Below, in pieces: positions 47,834-59,100 of a DNA stretch of 64,000 nucleotides. The notes under the pieces are model-generated. The model made no database searches, was not told the origin of the DNA, and worked only from the letters and a program-made list of their open reading frames with translations. The stretch's first letter is position 1. Each line of letters opens with the position of its first letter. Source of the DNA: Cystobacter fuscus (GTDB lineage: Bacteria; Myxococcota; Myxococcia; Myxococcales; Myxococcaceae); the NCBI RefSeq assembly GCF_002305875.1, contig NZ_CP022098.1:5270001-5334000 (forward strand). The letters run 5' to 3'. The position numbers and the translations under genes are program-made.

Positions 47834-47905
47834 GGGCGCATAGCTCAGCGGTAGAGCACTGCCTTCACACGGCAGGGGTCCCAGGTTCGAATCCTGGTGC
47901 GCCCA
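47834..47905 (+). tRNA. tRNA-Val (CAC), copy 2
   Basis: Identical in sequence to the copy at 47737-47808, 25 bases downstream; a tandem duplicate. A strong hairpin terminator follows at 47913. Confidence 0.95.
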
Positions 47906-47912
47906 CACGACA

Positions 47913-47944
47913 GAGGCCGTGAGTCCCCAAGGGCTCACGGCCTC
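47913..47944 (+). terminator. Terminator after the tRNA-Val pair
   Basis: An 11-bp perfect stem (GAGGCCGTGAG and its complement) with a 10-base loop, followed by TTCGCTTT. It would end transcription of the tRNA genes. Confidence 0.8.
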
Positions 47945-48002
47945 TTCGCTTTGGGGGGGCCTGACGCCGCCCGTGCCGACCCGCCTCGCCTGATTGTCTT
48001 GT

Positions 48003-48063
48003 CTGGGTGTAGCTCAGCCTGGTGGAGCGCACGGTTCGGGTCCGTGAGGCCGCGGGTTCAAAT
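48003..48063 (+). pseudogene. Truncated tRNA-Pro (CGG) remnant
   Basis: Acceptor 5' strand CTGGGTG, D-arm, anticodon stem CACGG/CCGTG with loop TTCGGGT (anticodon CGG), variable region and the 5' side of the T-stem (GCGGG) with its loop TTCAAAT are all there. The 3' half of the T-stem (CCCGC expected) and the acceptor 3' strand (CACCCAG expected) are missing; GGGCTGG follows instead. It is broken exactly at the end of the T-loop, and the sequence then runs into a parvulin gene on the other strand. Confidence 0.75.
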
Positions 48064-48087
48064 GGGCTGGCACTTCAACGCCGTGGT

Positions 48088-49053
48088 TCAGGGCGTCCCG
48101 GTCCTCGCGGCGCTGGACGTGCTGATCGTCATCGCGCCGAGCACCTCCTCCTCGATCCGCACCGGCGTCTTCTGCTCGAGTTCCTCGATGAGTGCGTCCA
48201 TGGAGCGAGAGCGCCGTTCGGTGAGCAGCCGGTTCTCGATGCGAGTCTTCACCCCATCGAGGGGCTGGGTCACCCCCGCCTGCCGCCCGGTGAGTTGGAG
48301 CAGGTGGAAGCCCTGGTCAGTGGCCACCACCGTGCCCAGCTCCCCCACCGTCTTCAGTCCCGAGGCGACCTCCGCCACGAGCGGGCCCCACGCCTGGGTC
48401 AATTCCTCTCGGGTCTTGTAGCCCAGGTCTCCTCCCGCGTTCTTCGTGGAGGCGTCCGCCGACCAGGTCCGCACGGCCTTTTCGAAGGCTCCCGGCTGCT
48501 CCGTGGGGGGCTGGCGTTTGATCTCCGCCAACAGCTTGTTCGCCGTGGCCCGCGTCTCGTCACGCTTCGCGGAGCCCTCGGGAGCGGCGAGGAAGAGATG
48601 GCTGACGCGCACGCGCTCGGGCCTGACGAACTCGTCGTGGTGGGCGTCATAATACTGGCGCAACTCCTCGTCGGACACCTTGCCCACCGCGCCCTCCTGA
48701 TGCAGACGCAGCAGCTTCTGCACCATCACCTTCTCCAGGGTGGCGAGCACCTCGGGATCCTTGTCCAACCCTCGCCGCCGCGCCTCCTGGAGAAGCAGCT
48801 CGAAGCGGATCTCGTTGTCGAGCAGCTCCTTCTTCTTCTCCAGGCTGGTGTAGCGCGCCCGGATGAAGGGGGGTTGCTCCTCCAACTTCGTTTGCAAGGC
48901 CTGGGTGGTGATGGGGTGCTCACCCACGGTGGCGACGACGGGGCTGGTGTCTTTTGGGGTTCCCGGGGAATCACCGCGGCCACCACAGGCGGCCAGCGCG
49001 AAGGACAGGGAAGCGGCGAGGAGGGAACGGGACGGCGGGAGACGCGAACGCAT
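48088..49053 (-). CDS. Parvulin-type peptidyl-prolyl isomerase lipoprotein
   Basis: A 321-residue exported protein with the lipobox LAAC (C23). N-terminal SurA-like helices (about 40-165, with NEIRFELLLQEARRRGLDKDPEV) hold unfolded clients; the parvulin domain follows (about 170-285, with RVSHLFLAAPEGS and GGDLGY). Such proteins help outer-membrane and secreted proteins fold in the periplasm. The ATG at 49053 is chosen for its signal peptide; the frame is open about 60 codons further upstream. It is divergent from a second parvulin gene at 49226. Confidence 0.85.
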   Translation of the reverse strand: MRSRLPPSRSLLAASLSFALAACGGRGDSPGTPKDTSPVVATVGEHPITTQALQTKLEEQPPFIRARYTSLEKKKELLDNEIRFELLLQEARRRGLDKDPEVLATLEKVMVQKLLRLHQEGAVGKVSDEELRQYYDAHHDEFVRPERVRVSHLFLAAPEGSAKRDETRATANKLLAEIKRQPPTEQPGAFEKAVRTWSADASTKNAGGDLGYKTREELTQAWGPLVAEVASGLKTVGELGTVVATDQGFHLLQLTGRQAGVTQPLDGVKTRIENRLLTERRSRSMDALIEELEQKTPVRIEEEVLGAMTISTSSAARTGTP

Positions 49054-49193
49054 GCGCGCGCACCATACAGAATCTCTCCTCGAGGAGCGCGGGAAGGTCT
49101 CCTCGGCGCGGCGGCTGCCCGCCCTCTCGAAGAGTGTTGGACTTTTTACAGTAGGCTCCCCATGATGCGCTGCTGTTCTCAAGGGGTCACCAG

Positions 49194-49218
49194 TTTTTCC
49201 GGCGTCGGTCCGGAAAAA
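49194..49218. promoter_or_regulatory. Hairpin over the translation start region of the second parvulin gene
   Basis: Perfect 9-bp inverted repeat TTTTTCCGG/CCGGAAAAA with a 7-base loop, ending 7 bases before the ATG at 49226. The A-rich arm and following AAGAAG lie where a ribosome site should be. It is not followed by T-runs on either strand, so I do not call it a terminator. Confidence 0.5.
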
Positions 49219-49225
49219 AGAAGTC

Positions 49226-50092
49226 ATGCGACGCGTACGATGGTTGTTCGGGGTGGGGATTCTGTTGGTGGCCTGTTCGAAGCAGGATGCCCCCGCGGAG
49301 GGGGCGGACTCGTCGAGTCAGGTGGTTGGGACCTACGAGGGTGGAGTCATCACCGAGGCCGAGCTGATGGCCGAGGTGGCCCGCCTGCCCCCGCGTCTGC
49401 GCGAGCAGTTCGAGACCCCCGCCGGTCGCGGTGAGTTCATCCGGTCGATGATCGACAAACGGCTGCTGGCGCAGGAAGCGCGGCGGCGCGGCTTGCACGA
49501 GCGGCCCGACATCCAGCGGCAGGTGCGCGAGTTGGAGGAGCGGCTCTCCATCCAGGCCCTGATGGCCGAGGAAGAGAAGGCCGCGCCCCCCGTCTCCGAG
49601 GAGGCGCTTCGGGCGTACTACGACATGCACCAGACGGAACTGACCGAGCCGGAGCGGGTCCGGGTGGTGCGGGTGTTCGCGGCGGTGCCCGCTGGAGCCT
49701 CCGCTGCTCAGCGGACGAGCGCGCGGCAGAAGGCGGAGCAGTTCGCGCAGCGGCTGCGCAAGGGCGAGCCGGCGGCCAAGGTGGCCGCGGAAGGGGATGG
49801 CCCCGAGCGGTTGCGGGGAGGCGACGTGGGGCTGTTCGCCCTGGGTGATCGGGGAGAGCCTGCGATGGAGCAGGCGGCATTCGCCCTGAAGAAGCCGGGC
49901 GAGGTGAGTGCGGTGGTGGAAGAGTCCGGGGGCTACTCCGTGCTTCAGTTCGTGGAGCGCCGAGCGGCGCGCGTTCCGCCCTTCGAGGAGGTGCGTGCCT
50001 CCATCCAGGGCCGGCTGCAGCCGCAGATGAAGCGCAAGGTTTTCGAAGACGTGCTGTCTCGCCTGCGCAAGGCGGGGGGAAGCCAGCCGTGA
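49226..50092 (+). CDS. Parvulin-like lipoprotein foldase
   Basis: A 288-residue lipoprotein (lipobox LVAC, C17) with a SurA-type N-terminal helical part (SMIDKRLLAQEARRRGLHERPDIQ) and a parvulin-like domain (about 135-240, with RVRVVRVFAAVPAG and GDVGLFALGDRGE). Its stop nearly touches the following giant surface protein gene; a GTG in that frame overlaps the stop by four bases. A dedicated chaperone for that protein is plausible, by position only. It is divergent from the gene at 48088. Confidence 0.8.
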   Translation: MRRVRWLFGVGILLVACSKQDAPAEGADSSSQVVGTYEGGVITEAELMAEVARLPPRLREQFETPAGRGEFIRSMIDKRLLAQEARRRGLHERPDIQRQVRELEERLSIQALMAEEEKAAPPVSEEALRAYYDMHQTELTEPERVRVVRVFAAVPAGASAAQRTSARQKAEQFAQRLRKGEPAAKVAAEGDGPERLRGGDVGLFALGDRGEPAMEQAAFALKKPGEVSAVVEESGGYSVLQFVERRAARVPPFEEVRASIQGRLQPQMKRKVFEDVLSRLRKAGGSQP

Positions 50093-50133
50093 CAGCGTCA
50101 CCCGGCCGTGAAGACGTGTCCGTGGGAGGAGTC

Positions 50134-53100
50134 GTGGTTCGTTCGAGCCGTGTGGTGAGTGGGTTGCTCAGCCTCGCGCTGTGCCTGGGGATGCTGTTGT
50201 CTGGAGCAGCCCGCGCGGCGTCGCCCGTGATGGGGGCTCACCCCCTCGTTCCCATCCGGATCGGCGCGCAGTCCGTGGATCTCGGCTTCGAGGTGGACGG
50301 TGCGGCCTCCGAACTCGTGGTCAGCATCAAGGGCGAGTCCGCCAAGGTGGGCACCTTCGCTGAACTGACGGAGATCCCCGTCACCCGCGACCAGGCCGGG
50401 GCGTTTCCCTTCCACCTCCTCACTCCACTGACGAAGCCTTTTCCCGAGGATGGCATCCTCACCATCACCGCCTGGCCCGCGGTCGGCACCGGGACGCCTC
50501 GGCAGCCCCTGACGGTGACCTTCAACGCGAACCATCCGTCTCCCTCGTTCGGGGATTCTCCCGTGTCCGTCCAGGTGGGTCCCCAGCTCGCGGAGGCCCC
50601 CAGTGGCATCCTGGTCCAGGCATCGTTCGCGGGAGACGCGACGAGCGCGGAGCTGTCCTTGCTGGGCGCCTCGAGGCAGGAATTGCGCTCCGTCAATGGC
50701 AACCTCAGTGAGGCCGAATCCAAGGCGTTCGCGCTCACCCGACGCATGGTGGCCTACCCCCGCGCGGACGCTCCGGGCCGCGTGAGCTTCTTCGTTCCCC
50801 TCCAGGGCTCCTCCGCGCTGCCTCCCGATGGCGTGGTGGTCGTGGACGTGGCGTTGCGGGATGCCTTTGGCCGTACCGTGTACACCTCGACGGTCGAGTC
50901 CACGAGCAGCTCGGCCTTCGATGTGCTCACCGGGCTGGTGGCACCCTCCTCGGCGGTGCTGTTGTCGGAGGGCTTTGGACAGCGCGTCCAGCTGCTGGTG
51001 AAGGGGATCTTCTCCATCGCGGGTGAAGTGGACCTCTCTGGCGCCAACAAGGGCGTGACGTACACCTCCTCCAACGAGCAGGTGGTCGGCGTCACGGCCA
51101 GCGGAGAGGTCATCGCCCGATTCAATGGAGAGACGAAGATCAAGGTCTCCTACGGAGAGCTTTCCATTGAGGTCCCGGTCCTCGTCCAATCCAACGCCCA
51201 GCTCGAGGATCTCAGTCTCCAGCCGGCCACGGGCTCCCCGGTCATCACGCGTGTGGGGGGCGAGTTGCAGCTTCAGGTGCTGGGCACCTTGAGAGACCAG
51301 TCGGGCACTCGCACGGTGGATCTGACGGCGGGGTTGCCACCCGATGCGTGGAGCGTGGATGACTCCTCGGTTCTCTCCTTGCTTCCCCGTGGGCGGGTGA
51401 AGTCGCTCAAACGGGGCTTCCCCAAGGTGGTGATCTCCTACGGCGGTTTCACCAGTGTTCTGCAGGTGGAAGCCAAGGATGGTCCGCCGGAGATCCAGTT
51501 GCAGGTCCCCTCCTCGGTCATGGCGGGGCAGGCGTTCGAGGTCAAGGCTATCGCCAGCGATGACATCGGCGTGAAGCGGGTGGAGTTCTTCCTCAACAAC
51601 GTGCCCATCACCACGGACACGCAGGCGCCCTATACCTTCCAGCTCAGGGCGCCACCGGAGTCGGGGGCCACCGTGGTGTTGTCCGCCAAGGCCTATGACT
51701 ACGATGAAACCGACACGCTGCTCGGCAACTCCACGTCCACGCCCAACGTGACGGTGAAGGTCGTTGCGCGGCCCGGTCCCAGCCTCCGGGCCGTGGTCTT
51801 CGAGGCGCCTCAGCCGACAGCCCAACTCATCGAGGGACTGCCGCAGGTCATCCGGGTCACCAGCGGGGATTGGATGAGCGGCACCCTGTCCGCGCAGGAC
51901 TTCCAATCGGTCCGCTTTACGGTGGACAACGCGCTGTTGGGTACCGCGATGGCGCCCCGGATGGAAGCGCGGATCTTGAAGACCGACGAGGGTGAGAAGC
52001 GGATCTCCGTTCCCGTGTGGGAGGTCAGCTACACGCCGCCGCCCGGCTCCTCGGGCAACACCATGTCCATCCGCGCCGAAGGTGTGGATTCCTCGGGATT
52101 CATCACGCGCTCGCCGACCCTGCTCGTGCGTGTCGTCGGCAACACCAGTCCCCTCATCACGTTGCGCGAGCCCGTCCTGAATGCCCAGAACAGAGCGGAT
52201 GCCTCGCTCGGCGTCCCGTTCATGGTGCGCGGCACCCTCAGCGATGACGCCCTGCTCTTCGGCGCGGATGTCTCGCTCCTGGTGAACGGTGAGCAGGTGG
52301 CCGCGACCCACCTGGATGGGAAGGAGCTGTCGGGCTCCCCGGCGGGAGCGCTGCCTTTCGAGCTTGCATGGCTTCCCACGGGCCCGGCCAACCGGACGGT
52401 CAACATCGAGGTCGTGGCGAAGGACTACGCGGGCCTGATGTCCACGAAGAGCTTCACGGCGTACGTCATCGAGAACCGGGATCCCCATGTGGTCATCCTC
52501 ACTCCCGATGGGAAGCTGCCGGTGCTGGTGGACGGCGAGTTGCGGCTCACCGCGTCCGCGGATGATGACGATGTGGGTCCTCTCTCGGTGTCGTGGTGGG
52601 TCGATGGCATCCCCGTGGGCACGTCCAGCAGCCCGCCCTACGAGGTCTACACCCAGGCACCGAGCACCCCCAAGCGCATCACCATCAAGGCGATCGCGCG
52701 CGACGCCAACGGCAAATCAGGCAGCGCGGAGCGCATCGTCAATGTCGAGGCCGACAAACAGGCGCCCCGTGTTTCCATCCTGACTCCGGCGAATCACTCC
52801 AAGGTGGCCCGCACACAGCCGTTGCTGGTGACGGTGTCTGGCTCGGACGACGTCGGGGTGACGCGCATCGAGCTGGACACCAAGGGCGAGCGCAAGGGGA
52901 CTCTCGTCAGCGAGAAGATCTCCCGGAGTGGTGCCGATGGCTACCTCGCCCACTTCATCATCAAAGAGGAACTCTACCCCGATCCCGAAGAGAGCGATCA
53001 TCTCCTGCTGTTCGCTCGCGCCTACGACAAGGCGGGAAACTTCAAGCAGACGGACACGCACGTCGAGGTCTCCCTCGTCGCGGACGAACGTCCCACCGCG

Positions 53101-56100
53101 GAAATCCTCTCTCCGCTGGAGTCGGCCTCGGTGACCGAGGGCTCGAAGCTGGAGGTGCTCATCCAGGCGCGGGACGACGTGGGCGTCAAGAGCGTGACGC
53201 TCTCCGCCAGCTGCTCGGTGGGGACGTGGCACTCCACGCAGACGATCGTTGCTTCTCCCTACCGCGCCGAGCTGAGTCCGCAATGCGCGGCGGGGGAGTT
53301 GCTGCGCTTGAGCGTGACGGTGTCCGACTCCAACCAGACGAACGAAGCCCCCGTGGTGAGGACGGTGAAGATCGTCGAGGACTCGACGCCGCCGACGGTG
53401 GTCTTCCGCCAGCCCTACGCGGGCGCCCGGATCCTGGTGGGCAAGAAGTTGTCCAGGGTGTCACTCAAAGTGGCGGCCTCGGACAACATCGCCGTCACCC
53501 AGGTCGAGCTCTTCCGCGTCAAGGACAGTGGCCGGGAGCCCCTGCCTCCCCTGACGAAGACGTCCTCCTCGGGCCTCTATGACGAGTTCTCGCTGGACCT
53601 GGAGCTTCCGCCGGACCTGGCGAATCCGCCAGCCAACAACACCACCGGTCTCCCACTGTCCCTGGTCGCCGTCGCGGAGGACAAAGCGGGCTTGAGGCAG
53701 GAAGCCCGGCTCGACCTGCACGTGGTGAAGGACGAGGGGCCGAAGGTCAGGCTGGCCTTGCCGGCTCCGGGCACTCCATTCCGGGAGGGCGAGGACGTCA
53801 CCATCACCTTCACGGTGTCCGACGATGATGGCGTGGTCGCGGTGGCGGGTCTGTCCGGAGGACAGCCGGATGGCGAGTTGGTTGACAGGAATGATGGGAA
53901 GACGTTGGAGCAGCAGCGGCAGCAGCTCCGCGTGGTGCGCGCGCCCAAGCTGGAGCAGCCCGCGACGGTGGGCATCGTCGCCCTGGACACGGGGGGCAAC
54001 CAGGGAAGTGCCGAGGTGGTCATCAAGGTCCTTCCCGACGTGGAGGCCCCCAAGGCCGTCGTCGCGGCGCCCCTGGTGCCGCAGGGGGAGTTCATCTCGG
54101 TGAGCCCCGGGGGCTCATTGGGCGTGCGAGTGGACGTGGAGGACGACGTTCGCGTGACGCAGGTGGCGCTCTTCCTGGACCGGACCTGTACCAGCGCCGC
54201 CCCCTGCAACATCGCGGACGCGGTGAAGCGCCCGGATGGCAAGGGTCCCCTGTTGTTGTCCGTACAGGGCGAGAAGTTCCAGGAGGTTCGCGTCCCCAAT
54301 CCAGACGGGCCTGGAGACATCCTCGTCAGCCGCCGGTACGTGGCCACCTTCGGGGGCTCGCTGCAACTGCCGGCCTCGCTCGACAGGACCGTGAAGCACC
54401 ACTTCCTCGCCCAGGCCTGGGATGCGTCTGACAACGCCACCCCCACGAGCCCGGTCCAGTTCCAGCTCCAGGCACCCGAGGATTCGCCGCCCACGATATC
54501 CATGCAGCTGTTCGATGTCCCCAATTCGAACACGTGTGTCATTGGCTCGAAGATCAAGGTGGCGTTGAGTGCCTCGGACGATCACGAGGTGAAGGACATC
54601 TCGCTCAAGGTGGGGTCCGGTGCTCCGCGGAGCTGGGAGGTGAAAGACAAGCAGGTGAGCAAGACGGTGGTCGTTGATGTCGCCGAACCCTCGTCTCTTT
54701 CGCGCACCCTCACGTTCATCGCGGAGGCCAGGGACAATAACAACGCGAAGCGCACCGCGAGCCTCACCTGCAATCTGGTCGACGACGAGGCCCCGAAGGT
54801 TGAATGGGTCTCCGCCCCGACGCAGCTCATCGAGGAGCAACGCTACACCGCGACACTCAAGGTCCAGGATTACGGCGAGCTGAAGTCCGGCTGGCTCGTG
54901 TTGTCCTCCAAGCCATTGGAGTTCGTGCCGGGTGTGACCGACTCCTTCTCGATCTCCACCTCCGGCTCCTGGGAGGCCTCGACGTACACGGCGACATTCA
55001 GGCAGGGCCAGACACAGGCGCTCACGGTCTCCGCGCGGACGACGATTGATGCGCAAGGGGAGGGGAGGGGCACGGTCTTCTTCACGCCCCAGGTGCCTGC
55101 CCCGGCCAAGGCTCTTGATGCTTCTTCCGGCCACCTGTCCCTGGAGGTGCCGCGCACCAGCGGAAGCCTCAAGGTGACCTACCGCTATCGCTTCAAGCCA
55201 GGCCAAGAGAATTCAACTGATGCGGCCCTCAAGGCCTTCATCCAAAAGCTGACGCCCCTGCCTGGTGATGCGCCGGGTGGGTGGTACCTGGAGGACTTGA
55301 GCCAGCTCGATCCCTCGGCGGCGGTAGATCTTTCCTTTCCCGCGGCGTTCCTCGAAGTGGAGCAGGTGGACGTCGAGTTCCCGTCTGGCACGGGGGGGCA
55401 TACGCGGCTCCTGGCGGGACTGAGCGTACGCGATCCAGGTCAGCCGGACGCTCAGGTGCGGGTGCTCGCCCTGAACGAGCGCGTGGCGGTTCAGGTGGGT
55501 GATTTCCCTCTCGAATCGGGCTCCGCACAGAACAAGTCCTTCAGCACCAGCGCACCCATGGGGTGGGCGGGTTCCCTCTGGCTCACGGGGATCTTCGCGG
55601 ACGAAAACGCGATCACGCGAGACGAACAGCTCGTTTCGGTCTCGGCGGATCAGAAGCCTCCCGAGGTGGCCGTGAGCTCGCCGCTCGCGGGTTCGAAGGT
55701 GGTGGCGGGCATCCCCTTCGACGTCACCGTGAAGCTCGCGGACAACGTGAGCGTGGATCACCTGACGGTGACCGCCTACGTGAATGAACTGGCCGTGGCG
55801 ACCCGTGAGGTCATTCCCTTCCACGACACCCAGAAGAGCTTCCAGTTCACCCTGCCCGAGGCCTCGGCGACTCCCGCCGTGATCGAGGCGAAGGCGTGGG
55901 ATCGTTCTGGCAAGGTCACCACCAGCGCCATCTCGCTGAGGCTGCTCGAGGATGGCGCTCCGAGCATCGCGCTGACGTCACTGCGGTCTTCCCTGGAAGA
56001 CATCACCCGTGCCGAGCTGGCCACGGGATTCGTGCGCCTGCTGCAAGGCAGCAAGGCCACGCTGCGCTTCGATGCCTCGGACGACGTCGGCATCAAGGCC

Positions 56101-59100
56101 GTGCTCGTGAAGTACAAAAACAGTGTCCTCGTGAATGAAACGTTGACCTCGGCGCCGCGGACGTACTCCGGCAGTGTCGAGTTCACGCCGCCCATCGAAC
56201 AGGAGGGGACGCCCGGGGAGCTGGATGTGGCGGTGACGGACACGAACAATGTCACGACGACCCAGCTGCTCATCATCGAGTCGCGGCGTCCCTCCGCACC
56301 GCTGCTCGCGATCTCCGCCCCCTCGCCTGATGCCTACCTGGTGGAAGGCAGCATCCAGTTGCGCCTGGAGGCCGTGGCCACCGACGACACGCTCGTCGGC
56401 AGGATGACCTTCTTCATCAATGACCGCCCGGTGTTGACGGTCCTCGGGAATGAGGCCCGGGGTATCCCAGTCGGTCTGGTGGACGGCGTGCTCTCCGTGT
56501 CGGATCCGGCTGTCCGTCAGGCCATGGCGAGACTGAATGCCACGGCCCAGGACGCCTCTCGTTACAAGCTCTTCGGTGGCAAGGTGACGCTGCTTCCGGG
56601 CCTGGTCCATGTGGATTCCTCCCCCGAGGGCTCGTTCCTCCAGGTGCGCGCGGTGGCCAGGGATTCGGATGGCAACGAGTCCTCCAGCCTGCACCGCGTG
56701 CGGATTCAAGCGGACAACTCCCGGCCCCTGGCAGATGTGCTGCGGCCTGTCATTGGCGAAAACATCATCGAGAACACGCCCGTTCTCATCCAGGTGGACG
56801 CCTACGACAACGCCTTCGTGGAGGAGGTGGAGATCCGCGCGGGTGCCACCGCCGTGGAGGCGGAGCATGCGACGCCCTACAGGGTAGGTGGCTTTGATCC
56901 GCTGAACGCGGTGGAAGGCTCGGACTTCGCCATCCATGCGCCCGTGGTCTCCCATACCATCCTGGTTCCGAAGCTCGAGGAACTCCATGCGACGGAACAA
57001 AGCCCCTACTTCATCACGGTCCGGGCCCGTGATGCGTCTGGCTGGGGCCCGCCCTCCGTGCAGATGATCTACGTGGTGCGGGATCGGGAGCCGGCACTGC
57101 GCATCGAGTCACCGAGCAGCGGGGCCACGGCGGTCGCCAATCAACCGCTGGCGGTGCTGCTGTCCGCCGAGGACGATGTCGGTATCAACAGCGTCCAACT
57201 CTTCGCCTCCGTGAATGGCGACTCCTGGGACATGACGCTCAACCGGCCTCCGTATCAGTTCCTGCTCGAGAAGGAACGGATGAAGAAGGGCACGTTGAAG
57301 CTGTGGGCCAGGGCGGTCGACAGCATTGGCCACCCTGTCTCCAGCCAGGAGGTGTCCGTCACGGTGGGAGACGATGAGAAGCCGAACGTGGCGATCGCGG
57401 CGCCGACCGAGGGCACCACGCTCACGGAGGGTCGTGAATTCACGCTGCTCATCAACGCACACGACGACGTGAAGGTGGACTCCGTCCAGGTGAAGGTGGA
57501 GGGGGGCGTGAATGGACCGATGAACTTCGTCGGTACACAGTCGCCGTACTCCTTCCAGGTACCGCTGCCCTTCGGCTCGAGTGACAAGAATGCATCGTTG
57601 AAGGTCAGCGCGAAGGCACTGGACTCCTCGGGTCAGGCGTCGGCTGTCGCCGAGCGGACGTTCAGCGTGAAGAAGGACACGGAAGCGCCCACCGTGAAGT
57701 TCCTGTCGCCCGCCCGGGACTCGGGCGTCGTCGCGGGGCTCCGGCAGACCTTGGAGGTCGAGGCCCTGGACAACATCGGGGTGGCTGCTGTCCACATCAC
57801 CCTGCCAGAGACAATCACCACGCCGGACGGCTCGAAGCCGCGGGTGGAGACCCTGGCAACTCCGCCGTTCCGCATGTCCTATACCGTGCCCGCGGACAAG
57901 GCCGGGAAGCTCCTCACCTTCACGGCCGAGGCGGTCGACCTCAGCGGAAACAAGAGCGCGCCGGCTGTCGTCTCGGTCCATGCGGTCAAGGATGAGTCGC
58001 CGAGCGTTTCGCTGTCCCTTTCCTCCAAGAGCGATACCCTGGTGACGGGGATCGCGGACGATCTGTTCGCCGTGGCCACCGACGACGTGGCCGTGACCCA
58101 CGTCACCTTCCTCGCCGGAGTGAAGGACCAGCCGCTCGAGGAGGTGGGGCGGCGCTTCATCCAGCCGTACTACCACACGTTCATCGCGGACCCATCGATG
58201 GAGGGCAAGATCCTGGTCTTCGAGGCCCGGGCGACGGACTCCGCGGGTCATGAGTCGACGTCGTCGCGGCTCGAGGTGCAGGTGGTGGCCGATCAGCCGC
58301 CCACCGTGGAATTGCTGCAGCCCACCGCGGGCATGGTGTTCGTCGAGGGCTCGCGGCTGAATCTCGAGGCCAGGGCGTTCGATCCCGAGAACCACATCGA
58401 GTCCGTGACCTTCTTCGTGGACGACCGCAAGGTGGCGACGCTCACCGCCCCGGCGGGCATCCCGGGAGCTCCCAACGTCTATGCGGCCAGCTTCGTGCCA
58501 GGCGCGAGGGCCACTGGCGGCACGTTGCGCATCAAGGCGGTGGCACGCGACACGGCGCAGCATGAAATCTCCACGCCCGTCCTCGAGCTCCAGACCCAGG
58601 ACGACAAGGTGAAGCCCCTGGTCCAGCTGGTGGAGCCGCCCGAGCTGGATGTCGTGACCTGGGGTGAGCCGCTCGTCCTGGCCGCTAGCGCGGAGGACAA
58701 CGCCAGCGTGGGCGCGGTGAGCTTCCGCGTCGGGAACAACCCGGTGGGCACCACCTCGGTCTCGGTTCCCGGCCCCTCCAACCGGCCCCTCTATCGAATG
58801 GACTGGCTCGTGGATGGAAGGCCCGGCGACACGCTCCAGTTCAGCGCCTCGGCGCAGGACCTCTCCGGGAATGTGGGAACCACGGAGTCGCCGGTGACGG
58901 TGGAAGTGGGCATGCGGCCGGCGTTCGAGCCCTTCATCGCACTCAGCCAGGTGGAGGGGCAGGGGCCCCGCGTGGAGTCGTTGGCGTTCGGGGACAAGGA
59001 CGTCGTGTTGCTCGGCGGCACGAAGGGGGGCTTGAGGGTCCTGGAGTTCGCGAGACTCGATTCCTCCCAGCGCTCGGGCCTGGTGTCGCTCCACACGCGG

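Noticed and set aside
48003-48080. Intact tRNA-Pro
   Set aside because: The 3' side of the T-stem and the acceptor 3' strand are absent, so no cloverleaf can close.
49194-49218. Bidirectional terminator
   Set aside because: The T-run is inside the stem and nothing U-rich follows on either strand; it also sits upstream of both divergent genes.
50098-52488. A 796-codon open frame on the minus strand over the giant gene, and a similar one at 57109-59292
   Set aside because: The plus strand encodes consistent Ig modules in a single frame through both regions.
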